Shown here piece after piece: positions 23,747 through 31,812 of a DNA stretch of 39,734 nt (positions are counted from its first letter, which is position 1; the number at the start of each line of letters is the position of its first letter). Under the pieces are notes generated by a model. That model was not told the origin of the DNA. It searched no databases and saw only the letters and a program-made list of their open reading frames with translations. The position numbers and the translations under genes were made by a program. Origin of the DNA: Lachnospiraceae bacterium. Its GTDB lineage: Bacteria; Bacillota; Clostridia; Lachnospirales; Lachnospiraceae. The stretch spans positions 1-39,734 of the forward strand of contig JAGBLN010000023.1 in assembly GCA_017635395.1 (NCBI GenBank). The letters run 5' to 3'.

Positions 23747-26260
23747 ATGATCTGTAAAAATTGTGGCGCCGAGATGCCTGATGATGCGCAGTTTTGCAAA
23801 AAATGCGGAAGTAAGGTTGGCTCGGACAATGTATCAGCAACTGTAGGCGATACAGAAAAAACAGCTGTATCCGAGCCGGATAGTGTTGGAAGAACTGAAG
23901 AACCTGTGCAGGAAGAGACTGGAAATACTGAGGCTCCTGCTATGGATCCTATTGGCAGTACAGAAGAGCCTGTTGCTGAAGAAAGCATGAAGGCTGTGGA
24001 ACCGGCTTCGGAGAATGTTATGAAGACTGAAGAGCCTGTAGCTGATACCGGAAAGACAGAGACTCCGGATGCACCGGCTGCAGAACAGACAGCAAACGTA
24101 CAGACGACAGCCGTTAATGTTCAGCCTGCAAATACTAATGTTGCTCCGAAGGGTGGAATATCACAGGATCAGGGAAAGAAAAAGTCCAAGCTTCCCTTAA
24201 TAATAGGTCTTGTGGCCGGAGGGCTTGTAGCAGTAGTTGCTGTGGTTTTGATAGTGGTAGTTGCTGTAGTTGTATTTTCCGGTGGAATAGGAAAAGGAAA
24301 GGGCAAGACATCAAAGGTTGCGGCATATGTGAGTGATGACACTCTCTATGTTATAAAGGACACAACAAAGAAAAATCCTGATGCACTTGAAGTATGCGAG
24401 CTTGATCTCGGCAGTGATGTAAGCGGCGAATATGGTCTGCCCGTAGGCCTTGTTACATGGTCTGATGATGAGAAGTACCTCTATTTCTTCAGTGAGCTTG
24501 ATAATAGCTATGAAGGTACTCTCTGCCGCGTGCAGGTAAGCAAGCTTGGAAAAGATGAGAACAAGAATGAAAAGCTTGTGGAAGAGATTGATGACGGCAT
24601 TGTCACATGGAATGTGACATATCTTACAAATAACGATGTTATGTACATTACCCAGAAGGGAAGGCTGTATTACTACAACGGAAAGAAATCCGAAGAGATA
24701 GCAAAGGATGTTTCTGGCGTTACGCTTGCTGAGGGCGGCAAGGCGGCTGTATATACATCGGATGAGGACACAGAGGGAAATTTCAAGATAAATTACCTTG
24801 ATCTTTCAACACTGAAGACAAATGAAGTCGATGATGGTGTAAACTCCGTTAGCGGTGTCATGGAAGATGTGGTTTATTACAGAAAGGCAGTAAACGATAC
24901 AGATATGGGCCTGTATGTATGTGACTACAATGGCGGTTCCCCGGAAGAGATAACAGATCACCTGGATTCTGAAGCCATCTATTCTACCGAAGGTTTCTAT
25001 TATACGGAGACCTTGGGCAACAGTGTTTCTTTGTATGACTTTATAGACGATCCATATGCATCTGATGATGCATCCTTTGAGGAACCTGTATATCCGACCC
25101 AGGAAGATGCTTTCAGGGAGGTGGACTGTTCAAGGGCGTTCAGCGCATACTATGAAGAAATGGCTACCAGCGGCAGATATGAAGGAAGGGTTGATTTTAT
25201 ACTGAACTACTGCTCCCGCACGCTGATAGGTGATAATTATTATTACGCTCTTTATAATGAAGATGACAAGAATACATATTATTATGATGCATCGGATGAT
25301 ATTTTCTATCTGTATGATTCGGAGACTTATGAGGAACTCAAGGATGCCTATGATGATGCACTGGAAGAATGGTATGCGGTTTCTGAAAGAAAGAATTTAA
25401 GGGATGCCTTAAAGGATTACGAAGTAGATCTTTCCTATGTATCGCTTAATTATTATAAGGACGGCAAATCAGAAGTGCTTGTTCCTGAATGCCAGGCAGT
25501 TGTGTTCCCTTGGCATGAGGGAAGCGAGGTGATTGCTTTTTATCAGGAAGCTGATATGTCATCTGTAGAAAAGATAAGCATAGATGATATTGAGTATGCA
25601 TTTGAAGCTGCTGATGAACTGGGATTTAGCTATGGTTCATACTCAGGATATAGTGAGCTTTACTATGCTATAGGCGAGGATGCCGGTCAGGACCTCGGCG
25701 TGGAAGGACGCCTGTATGACTGGGCAGTATCCTTCAAGGATGGCAAGGCTGCTGTACAGTTGAAGGTTAAGAACAGCCGCGGCGAGGAACAGAATGAAGC
25801 ATATCTCTTCAATATCGACGGTACAAAGCTTGTGCAGGATGCGGGTTTTGATGATGAAGCAGAGGGCATAGCGGCAATGACAGCTGATAAGGTATACTAC
25901 CTTAAGAACAGGAATGAGTCAGATGAAACTGCTGACATCTTCGTATATGACGGTAAGGAATGCGAAAAGTACATGAAAGATGTATCTATTTACGCATACG
26001 GAGTTGTATTTGATGATGGCGCAACCCTTGCTTTTGATAGTGACGATAATGCAACCATATACAACAAGAAGGGCGAGAAGGAACTGAAGCTTGGTGAGAT
26101 TGGAGATTCAATCAACTATATTTCCATCAAAAACATAACCTACCTGTCAGACGGAAAGCTTTATCACTACAACGGAAAGGATTCCGATAAGATAGCAAGT
26201 AAAGTAGACCGGGTATGGTTCAATGGCGTTATGAACGGTCTGTATCTGAGCATGTGGTGA
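23747..26260 (+). CDS. zinc-ribbon, single-helix membrane protein with large repetitive ectodomain
   Basis: An 837-residue protein. It opens with a cytoplasmic zinc ribbon (Cys3, Cys6, Cys17, Cys20; MICKNCG and FCKKCGSKVG), then an acidic Thr/Pro/Glu linker with several EEPV-type repeats, one membrane helix (about 150-176) and an exported domain of about 650 residues. The ectodomain has beta-strand-rich repeats; GRLYYYNGKKSEEIAKDV near residue 304 recurs as GKLYHYNGKDSDKIASKV near the C-terminus, suggesting a propeller closed by similar blades. Similar zinc-ribbon/anchor proteins are common in Lachnospiraceae but have no assigned function. The start at 23747 is chosen because GAGGAG lies just upstream and the ribbon begins there; a longer frame starts at 23696. 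Confidence 0.8.
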   Translation: MICKNCGAEMPDDAQFCKKCGSKVGSDNVSATVGDTEKTAVSEPDSVGRTEEPVQEETGNTEAPAMDPIGSTEEPVAEESMKAVEPASENVMKTEEPVADTGKTETPDAPAAEQTANVQTTAVNVQPANTNVAPKGGISQDQGKKKSKLPLIIGLVAGGLVAVVAVVLIVVVAVVVFSGGIGKGKGKTSKVAAYVSDDTLYVIKDTTKKNPDALEVCELDLGSDVSGEYGLPVGLVTWSDDEKYLYFFSELDNSYEGTLCRVQVSKLGKDENKNEKLVEEIDDGIVTWNVTYLTNNDVMYITQKGRLYYYNGKKSEEIAKDVSGVTLAEGGKAAVYTSDEDTEGNFKINYLDLSTLKTNEVDDGVNSVSGVMEDVVYYRKAVNDTDMGLYVCDYNGGSPEEITDHLDSEAIYSTEGFYYTETLGNSVSLYDFIDDPYASDDASFEEPVYPTQEDAFREVDCSRAFSAYYEEMATSGRYEGRVDFILNYCSRTLIGDNYYYALYNEDDKNTYYYDASDDIFYLYDSETYEELKDAYDDALEEWYAVSERKNLRDALKDYEVDLSYVSLNYYKDGKSEVLVPECQAVVFPWHEGSEVIAFYQEADMSSVEKISIDDIEYAFEAADELGFSYGSYSGYSELYYAIGEDAGQDLGVEGRLYDWAVSFKDGKAAVQLKVKNSRGEEQNEAYLFNIDGTKLVQDAGFDDEAEGIAAMTADKVYYLKNRNESDETADIFVYDGKECEKYMKDVSIYAYGVVFDDGATLAFDSDDNATIYNKKGEKELKLGEIGDSINYISIKNITYLSDGKLYHYNGKDSDKIASKVDRVWFNGVMNGLYLSMW

Positions 26261-26301
26261 TCTGCATAAAAGGATCAGGAATCTGAAATTATGTGTTGAT
26301 T

Positions 26302-26330
26302 ATCGAGTAGGGTAATTCCCTACTCGATTT
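26302..26330 (+). terminator. terminator after the zinc-ribbon protein gene
   Basis: Perfect 11-bp arms ATCGAGTAGGG (26302-26312) and CCCTACTCGAT (26318-26328), loop TAATT, followed by a short T-rich stretch (TTTATT). Confidence 0.75.
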
Positions 26331-26358
26331 ATTAGGAATAGCGGAAAGGAGATGTCCT

Positions 26359-27417
26359 ATGAATCAGTTTCGTTTACCTTACCATCTTACTGTGGCAGAG
26401 GATGTATTTAAAAATATACCGGAGGCAATGGCTGATGTGATGCCTAAGCTTAGCGGAAAGAAGACCATCATAGTCACTGAGGGAAATCTTAAGGAACTTT
26501 TTGGAGGCATCATTGAAGAAATCTGCAAGGACTTTTCGGACAGCGAGATATTTCTCATAAAAGACGGAAGCTATGATGGGGCTGTGGCTCTTGCCAAATA
26601 TATTACGATGAACGGATTTGGCACGGTAATAGGATTTGGCGGCGGTACTGTGCTGGATATGGCAAAGTTTGCGGCTTATGTATCAAAGACCACGCTTATC
26701 TCATTAGTGACTACACTTTCAAATGATTCTCTTGCTTCACCTGTAGCCGTTCTTGGAACAGAAGGGAAGGCCAGAAAAACTTTCAAGTGCGGCATTCCTG
26801 ATGCCATTCTTGTGGATGTGAATGTGATAAAGAGTGCGCCGGAAAGGCAGATACTTGCCGGTATCGGTGACACTGTTTCGAAATATACGGCACTTTATGA
26901 CTGGAAGCTTGCGGGAGAAAAAGCCGGCGAGGAAATAAATGATTTTGCGTACATGATTTCGGAAATGGCATTCGATGCTATCCGTATCAGCCGCAAGGAG
27001 GAACTTAAGAGCACGGAATTCATTACCCGTCTTACCCAGGCTCTGGTAATGGGAGGGCTGGCAATGGAAATCGCAGGAACGTCAAGGCCAAGCTCCGGTT
27101 CCGAGCATCTGTTTTGTCACGGACTGGAAGAAAATTACAGTGAGCAGGTAAATGTTGCCCATGGTATCGCAGTGGCTATGGGAAGCTACGGCGCTGCAGT
27201 ATTCCAGGGGCGTGATACGGCGCTGCTTACACGGATGATCAGGGACTATGGAATACCGGTAAAGCCTTCTTCACAGAAAGTGACGGAAGAAATATTCATC
27301 GGTGCATGGCAGAAGGCTGCGGCTTCAAGGCCGGATCGTTACAGTATACTCAATGAGACGGACCTGAGTTCGGAAAGGCTTGCGAAGCTTTACGAGGATA
27401 TGGAAAATCTTTTCTGA
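26359..27417 (+). CDS. glycerol-1-phosphate dehydrogenase-like metal-dependent dehydrogenase
   Basis: A 352-residue cytoplasmic enzyme of the dehydroquinate synthase-like/iron ADH superfamily, closest by motif to sn-glycerol-1-phosphate dehydrogenases (archaeal EgsA, Bacillus AraM). It has the NAD(P)-binding GFGGGTVLDMAKFAA, the TTLSNDSLASP segment, and the three metal ligands expected for the family: Asp171 (GIGDTVSK), His250 (GSEHLFCH) and His268 (VAHGIAVAMG). Such enzymes reduce dihydroxyacetone phosphate to glycerol-1-phosphate, the enantiomer used in archaeal-type lipids and some bacterial glycerolipids. GAAAGGAG precedes the ATG. It lies 17 bp before a membrane glucosyltransferase, so it may provide a glycerol-phosphate unit for surface glycan decoration; that link is inference. 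Confidence 0.82.
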   Translation: MNQFRLPYHLTVAEDVFKNIPEAMADVMPKLSGKKTIIVTEGNLKELFGGIIEEICKDFSDSEIFLIKDGSYDGAVALAKYITMNGFGTVIGFGGGTVLDMAKFAAYVSKTTLISLVTTLSNDSLASPVAVLGTEGKARKTFKCGIPDAILVDVNVIKSAPERQILAGIGDTVSKYTALYDWKLAGEKAGEEINDFAYMISEMAFDAIRISRKEELKSTEFITRLTQALVMGGLAMEIAGTSRPSSGSEHLFCHGLEENYSEQVNVAHGIAVAMGSYGAAVFQGRDTALLTRMIRDYGIPVKPSSQKVTEEIFIGAWQKAAASRPDRYSILNETDLSSERLAKLYEDMENLF

Positions 27418-27434
27418 TAGGATAATGGGGATTT

Positions 27435-28982
27435 ATGGAAGGAACAGCAAAGTACAGATTCCGTAAGGAAAGCATAAGGTGTGCGGTAATGACAATCGTC
27501 TGCTACCTGCTGGTGCACGGCTATCGTTTTATGAATAAGGCCTTTGCGGGGGATGCTCTTTTGATGGTATATCAGAATGATGCGGCCTGGCAGATAGCTT
27601 TGGGACGTTTTGTTCAGCCGGTCCTTATAATGATGCGGGGCAGTCTGGAAAGCCCGCTGCTTATCGGCCTGCTTACTGCCTTTTGGCTGGGCGCAGGAGC
27701 ATACCTGCTGGCTGATATCTTTAAGATTGAAAAGAATGTCACGATGATTTTTCTGGCGCTGATATTGTCGGCAAATGATGCAATCACTGCGTCGAATGCA
27801 AGTTTTCTCCCCTGGACTGATTTTTATGGGCTTGCTTTCTTCACTGCAGTACTTGGAGTCTGGATGCTTCAGGACGCGAAGTGGTGGCGTATTGTACTGG
27901 CTGTTTTATCCTTTATGTTTTCCATGGGGGTATACCAGGCATATATCTGCGTGGCTATAGGTGTTTCATGCATTGTATTTATATTCTTCCTTTCAAAGGG
28001 GATGGATGTAAAAAAGATTCTTAAGAATGTTACTGTTTATGCGGGAAGCTTTCTTGCTGCTGCAGGGATTTATTACGGAATATGGAAGATATTCCAGAAG
28101 GTTTTCAATATATGGACTGCTGATACCTATAATGGTCTTTCAGGCGTAGGGGACTATAGTGATACATCGGTAGGCTCGCTTATCTTACTGACCTATAAAA
28201 ATGTGGCGGATTATTTTATTAATCCCCCGGTTTTCACAACAATGGTATTCAGGCAGCAGAACCTGAGCAGGTTGTGGCTTGTATGTCTCAGGGGATGCAA
28301 CCTTCTGATATTTATATTGTTTATTGCAGGTTTCATAATGCTTATATCAAAGTATAAGCCTAAGGCATTAAATAATATCTGCATGCTGTTCATAGCGGCT
28401 GCATTTCCGTTCTGCATAAATGTTGTATGTTTTATTTCAAAGGGCATGGAGCACCAGCTTATGACCTATGCATTTGGGCTTTGCTACCTGCTGGTGCTTC
28501 TGGTATACGAAGATATTTCAGAAGGAATCAGATGGCGTAAAGTACTTAAGATATGCCTGTTAACCCTTGTGGGAATAGTGCTGTGGAGCAAAGTGGTCTT
28601 TGCATCTCAGGTATACTTAAAAAGGGATCTTCAAGATGCACAGGCCCAGTCCATGCTGACCCGTATTGTGTATGAGATAGAAAAAACAGATGGCTACGAA
28701 GCCGGAGTGACGCCTGTGGCTTTTTGTGGAACATTCGAGAATACATCCTATACGCAGCCTGTAGATGCTATGAAGGATATAGTGATGTGGGGAATGTATG
28801 GAAAGACATCCATGACCTACGGCGGAACGGAGTATGCTTACCTGCAGCTGATCCTCAATGTAAACATGAACCTTACGAGGATCGATGACCAGGATGAAAG
28901 AGTAAAGGCAATGCCTTGTTACCCTTCCGAAGGTTCTGTTGCACCTGTGGATGGCGTGATAGTGGTGAAGCTGTCGGAATAA
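27435..28982 (+). CDS. GtrII-like membrane glucosyltransferase
   Basis: A 515-residue polytopic membrane protein with about ten to eleven helices, resembling the Glucos_trans_II family (GtrII of serotype-converting phages). Such proteins use a polyprenyl-phosphate glucose donor at the outer face of the membrane to add glucosyl branches to surface polysaccharides. Visible marks are the first loop with DALLMVYQNDAAWQIALGR (conserved acidic residues and the arginine), SNDAITASNASFLPW-type loop and the short extracytoplasmic C-terminal domain ending MPCYPSEGSV and VIVVKLSE. Only a weak GGGG element precedes the ATG and the spacing to the dehydrogenase is 17 bp, so the two genes are probably co-transcribed. 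No GtrA/GtrB (flippase and donor synthase) is seen in the window. Confidence 0.78.
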   Translation: MEGTAKYRFRKESIRCAVMTIVCYLLVHGYRFMNKAFAGDALLMVYQNDAAWQIALGRFVQPVLIMMRGSLESPLLIGLLTAFWLGAGAYLLADIFKIEKNVTMIFLALILSANDAITASNASFLPWTDFYGLAFFTAVLGVWMLQDAKWWRIVLAVLSFMFSMGVYQAYICVAIGVSCIVFIFFLSKGMDVKKILKNVTVYAGSFLAAAGIYYGIWKIFQKVFNIWTADTYNGLSGVGDYSDTSVGSLILLTYKNVADYFINPPVFTTMVFRQQNLSRLWLVCLRGCNLLIFILFIAGFIMLISKYKPKALNNICMLFIAAAFPFCINVVCFISKGMEHQLMTYAFGLCYLLVLLVYEDISEGIRWRKVLKICLLTLVGIVLWSKVVFASQVYLKRDLQDAQAQSMLTRIVYEIEKTDGYEAGVTPVAFCGTFENTSYTQPVDAMKDIVMWGMYGKTSMTYGGTEYAYLQLILNVNMNLTRIDDQDERVKAMPCYPSEGSVAPVDGVIVVKLSE

Positions 28983-28994
28983 ATAATGAATAAA

Positions 28995-29039
28995 ACTGAT
29001 TCTTGAAAATGGATTTTTATTCCACTATAATGAATCAGT
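28995..29039 (+). promoter_or_regulatory. tRNA-Ser promoter bracketed by an 8-bp inverted repeat
   Basis: TTGAAA (29003-29008), 17-bp spacer and TATAAT (29026-29031) form a near-perfect promoter. ACTGATTC (28995-29002) directly precedes the -35 and its exact reverse complement GAATCAGT (29032-29039) directly follows the -10, so a perfect inverted repeat frames the core promoter. Confidence 0.75.
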
Positions 29040-29061
29040 ACGTGATTTGGGCACATATATT

Positions 29062-29149
29062 GGAGACGTATCGAAGCGGTCATAACGGGGCGCACTCGAA
29101 ATGCGTTTGGCGGGCAACTGCCACGAGGGTTCGAATCCCTCCGTCTCCG
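29062..29149 (+). tRNA. tRNA-Ser (anticodon CGA)
   Basis: An 88-base class II tRNA. The acceptor arms are GGAGACG (29062-29068) and CGTCTCC (29142-29148) with discriminator G at 29149; the anticodon loop CTCGAAA gives anticodon CGA (29097-29099); a long variable arm (GGCGGGCAACTGCC region) and the T-arm GAGGG-TTCGAAT-CCCTC are clear. CCA is not encoded. It decodes UCG. Confidence 0.97.
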
Positions 29150-29166
29150 CTAATAAATTTGTTGAG

Positions 29167-29205
29167 AATTCCCCTGCCGACAGGAGAGCTGTCGGCGGGG
29201 GAATT
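29167..29205 (+). terminator. long hairpin after tRNA-Ser
   Basis: Arms 29167-29182 and 29190-29205 pair over 16 bp (one G-U) around a 7-base loop. The stem is strong but no T-tract follows, so it may be a weak terminator or a barrier separating the tRNA from the channel gene, whose start is 39 bp downstream. Confidence 0.55.
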
Positions 29206-29243
29206 TAGGGTCAAAGTAAAAAGAGGGTAAGGAGAAACGAAAC

Positions 29244-30077
29244 ATGATAAAGGGATTGAGAAAGGTAGTAGACCATAAGGCTTTTCAGGGATTTATACTG
29301 TTTGTCATAGTATTTAATTCCATAGTAATGGGTGTGGAGACTATATCCGGCCTGTCTGATAGAGTCCTGCTGGTACTGGGGCTGATCAACAACATCTGTC
29401 TCTGGATATTTATAATAGAGATGCTGCTTAAATTCCTGGCCTACGGCATGGATTATTTCAAGGATCCCTGGAACTGGTTTGATATGATCATCATCGGAAC
29501 ATCCCTGGTATCTGCACTTCCGTTTATGGCAGCCCTTCGTGCATTCAGGGTTCTCAGGGTATTAAGGTCGCTTAAGGCCCTGCGCAGTATGAGGCTTGTA
29601 AGCTCCATACACCATCTTCAGATAATACTTGTTGCAATAGTAAGGTCCGTTCCAAGTATACTGTGGACTGGACTCCTTATGATACTGATCTATTATATCT
29701 TTGCTCTTATTGGAGTTAATCTGTTTGGGGAAGCTTTTCCGGACTGGTTTGGTACCATCGGAAAGGCTATGTATACACTGTTCCAGGTAATGACTCTGGA
29801 AAGCTGGTCCATGGGTATAAGCAGGCCGGTTATGGAAGTGTACTCGGCAGCATGGCTGTATTTTGTACCTTTTGTACTGATATCTTCCTTTATCGTCATG
29901 AATGTAGTTGTAGGTATAGTGGTAAATTCCATCAGCGAGGTTACTGCTGAAGACACAAAAAAGGAAGAAGAGGAAAATGCAGAGACAGATGAGGACAGAA
30001 TAAAGGCACTGACTGCGGAAGTAAAGGAAATGCGTGAGATGCTGGCCCGTATGGAGCAGATGCTTGATAAAAAATAA
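29244..30077 (+). CDS. voltage-gated sodium channel, NaChBac/NavAb type
   Basis: A 277-residue subunit of a homotetrameric bacterial voltage-gated cation channel; length matches the family. S1-S4 form a voltage sensor, with S4 carrying basic residues every third position (R99, R102, R105, R108, K111, R114, R117), more than the four gating arginines of NavAb. S5-S6 surround the selectivity filter TLESWSM (184-190, Glu186 as the field-strength site), identical to the NavAb filter and pointing to Na+ over Ca2+. EAFPDWFGTIGKAMYTLFQV before it and RPVMEVY after it also match NavAb. The C-terminus (about 235-277) is an acidic neck and a heptad coiled coil (MREMLARMEQML), as in the known tetramerisation domain. 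AGGAG precedes the ATG at about 10 bp. Confidence 0.95.
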   Translation: MIKGLRKVVDHKAFQGFILFVIVFNSIVMGVETISGLSDRVLLVLGLINNICLWIFIIEMLLKFLAYGMDYFKDPWNWFDMIIIGTSLVSALPFMAALRAFRVLRVLRSLKALRSMRLVSSIHHLQIILVAIVRSVPSILWTGLLMILIYYIFALIGVNLFGEAFPDWFGTIGKAMYTLFQVMTLESWSMGISRPVMEVYSAAWLYFVPFVLISSFIVMNVVVGIVVNSISEVTAEDTKKEEEENAETDEDRIKALTAEVKEMREMLARMEQMLDKK

Positions 30078-30079
30078 CT

Positions 30080-30190
30080 GAGAACGGTGCCGCAGCAAGG
30101 GCGATACGTCATCTTCAGGAAGGCGACAAGATCGTGCCTTTGTATACTGCATACGAGATTGAAGGCGAAGGCGATGAAGAGCTGCTGTAC
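30080..30190 (+). pseudogene. decayed coding fragment, unknown protein
   Basis: Directly after the channel gene, the + strand frame from 30080 reads as protein-like sequence (GAAARAIRHLQEGDKI, then VPLYTAYEIEGEGDEELLYG) before running into the terminator at 30191 without a stop codon of its own. There is no start codon in phase after the stop at 30068. The composition and the LQEGDKIVPLYTAY phrase look like the C-terminal part of an exported beta-rich or peptidase-type domain. I take it as the remnant of a deleted gene; it could still be chance open sequence. Confidence 0.4.
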
Positions 30191-30220
30191 GGATCCGCCC
30201 TTTTGGGGCGGATCCTTTTT
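30191..30220 (+). terminator. terminator upstream of the ClpX-like pair
   Basis: Perfect 10-bp arms GGATCCGCCC (30191-30200) and GGGCGGATCC (30206-30215), loop TTTTG, tail TTTTT. It isolates the following operon from upstream transcription. Confidence 0.9.
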
Positions 30221-30222
30221 CC

Positions 30223-30251
30223 TTGCACCCGTTTTTCTAAAATAGTAAAAT
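30223..30251 (+). promoter_or_regulatory. promoter of the ClpX-like operon, probably giving a leaderless mRNA
   Basis: TTGCAC (30223-30228), exactly 17 bp, TAAAAT (30246-30251). A start site 7-8 bases downstream falls on or next to the ATG at 30259. No ribosome binding site is visible between the -10 and that ATG. Confidence 0.6.
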
Positions 30252-30258
30252 ATAGCTT

Positions 30259-31812
30259 ATGATAGACATATTTAAGCAGCTAAATTATGAAAACGGAATT
30301 GATCCCGGGACTAAGACAGATGATTCGGGGATGACGGTACTGACGTCGTATATAGTGAGAAGGGTTGTTTCATCCACTGATTTTTCATTGTCTGAAAGGA
30401 TCGGCGATTCTAAGAGCATTGCAGACATAATATATAAGGAAAATGAGGACAGCATCAATTATCTTGAGATGCTTTATTTTAGGGTAATAGAGGATAAATC
30501 CATTGAACCTAATAAGCGCAACCTTTTGGAACTTCTGGAAAAACTTGAAAGCGACCTGGAATACAATAGTGAAATATTTGGAAAAAGGGCCAGCTTTGTA
30601 ATGGATTTTATTGAGGCAGATACCTTTAGGCATGCGCTGAATAAAAGCTCGAATGAGTTTGAGTGCAGGGTGTTGGGACGCATCAGGGAGCTGCGCCTGC
30701 TGTATTTTAATGTATCTGAAAGCAGCAAGAAGGGCAAGCAGACACCGGTGGAGATCAAAGCCTATCTGGACCGTTTTATCATAGGACAGCAAGATGCAAA
30801 GATGTCGGTGTCCGTAGCAGCCTATGGCCATGGCAAGAGAGTAAGGCATCCGGACGTTAATTTTACGCCTGATGTAGTGCTGCTGATAGGGCTTACCGGA
30901 TGCGGTAAGACTGAGATCATGCGCCGGATAAAGGAAATCACGGGATATCCTATGGTATTTACGGATGTTTCTAATTTAGGAGCCAGCCAGTTCCGGGGCC
31001 GTCATAAGGAAGATATTCTTCTGGATCTGTACGAGGATGCAGGAAAGGACATGAAGCGCGCTGAACGAGGCATAGTCTTCATGGATGAGTTTGACAAGCT
31101 TCTTCTGCCGGCGTTCTCAGACAGAGGCGTGGATATGCATGATGACGTCCAGTCCCAGCTGCTTACGATGCTTGAAGGCAGCGAAGTAGAAATCAAAAGC
31201 GGTAACAAAAACCTAAGGATGAATACTTCAAGGATACTTTTTGTGCTGGCCGGAGCATTTCAGGGGCTTGAGGAATACATCAAGAACGATAAGCGCAAAA
31301 AGGATAAGATAGGCGGAAGCATGGGTTTCAATGCATCTCTGGATAAGGATGTGGATACGGAATTCATACGGGAGAATATCAGCCACGAGATACTTATGGC
31401 GTACGGCATGAAGCGTGAGCTGGCAGGACGTATATCTGCAATAGCAGTTCTTGAAAAGCTTACAGAAGAGGATATGTTCAGGATACTGCGTGATCCGGAG
31501 GAAAGCCTCCCGGAACTATATGCAAGGGAAATAGAGCTGTCCTGCGGAGCCAAGCTTGAGTTTACTGAAGAGGCATTAAGGCTGATAGCCAAGAAGGCCG
31601 CTGAGCTTCCTGTTGGCGCCAGGGCCCTCAGGGTGATACTTGGGGAAATAATGCTGCCCATAAGGTATGATGCTCCTGGGCTTAAGAACGTGAAGATCAT
31701 AAGGATAACTGAAGATACCGTGGCAAACGGCACCGCACCGGAATATATATCTGGAAGCGGGGACGGGAACAAGCCCTTAAGCGAGCTTGTGCGTCAGTAT
31801 GGTGAGAGATGA
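30259..31812 (+). CDS. divergent ClpX-like AAA+ ATPase, first of a tandem pair
   Basis: A 517-residue AAA+ protein. The C-terminal 350 residues match the ClpX unfoldase core: YLDRFIIGQ (from about 170), Walker A GLTGCGKT (211-218), Walker B IVFMDEFDK (Asp276, Glu277), RILFVLAGAFQGLEEY, a ClpP-docking-type loop SMGFN (M355-F357), arginine finger ELAGRISA and sensor-2 GARALR. The N-terminal 164 residues replace the zinc-binding domain of ClpX with a helical domain I do not recognise. The pore loop is QFRG (F245, R246) instead of GYVG, and no RKH loop is seen. It shares a 4-bp ATGA overlap with the next ClpX-like gene. Likely an ATP-driven unfoldase with special clients, possibly with ClpP; this is inferred. 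No ribosome binding site precedes the ATG. Confidence 0.88.
   Translation: MIDIFKQLNYENGIDPGTKTDDSGMTVLTSYIVRRVVSSTDFSLSERIGDSKSIADIIYKENEDSINYLEMLYFRVIEDKSIEPNKRNLLELLEKLESDLEYNSEIFGKRASFVMDFIEADTFRHALNKSSNEFECRVLGRIRELRLLYFNVSESSKKGKQTPVEIKAYLDRFIIGQQDAKMSVSVAAYGHGKRVRHPDVNFTPDVVLLIGLTGCGKTEIMRRIKEITGYPMVFTDVSNLGASQFRGRHKEDILLDLYEDAGKDMKRAERGIVFMDEFDKLLLPAFSDRGVDMHDDVQSQLLTMLEGSEVEIKSGNKNLRMNTSRILFVLAGAFQGLEEYIKNDKRKKDKIGGSMGFNASLDKDVDTEFIRENISHEILMAYGMKRELAGRISAIAVLEKLTEEDMFRILRDPEESLPELYAREIELSCGAKLEFTEEALRLIAKKAAELPVGARALRVILGEIMLPIRYDAPGLKNVKIIRITEDTVANGTAPEYISGSGDGNKPLSELVRQYGER

Noticed and set aside
29003-29230. Plus-strand ORF of 75 codons across tRNA-Ser
   Set aside because: It runs straight through the tRNA gene and its promoter and cannot be a protein gene.
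29562-30152. Minus-strand ORF of 196 codons over the sodium channel
   Set aside because: Cys/His-rich shadow of a well-supported channel gene; no promoter or ribosome binding site.
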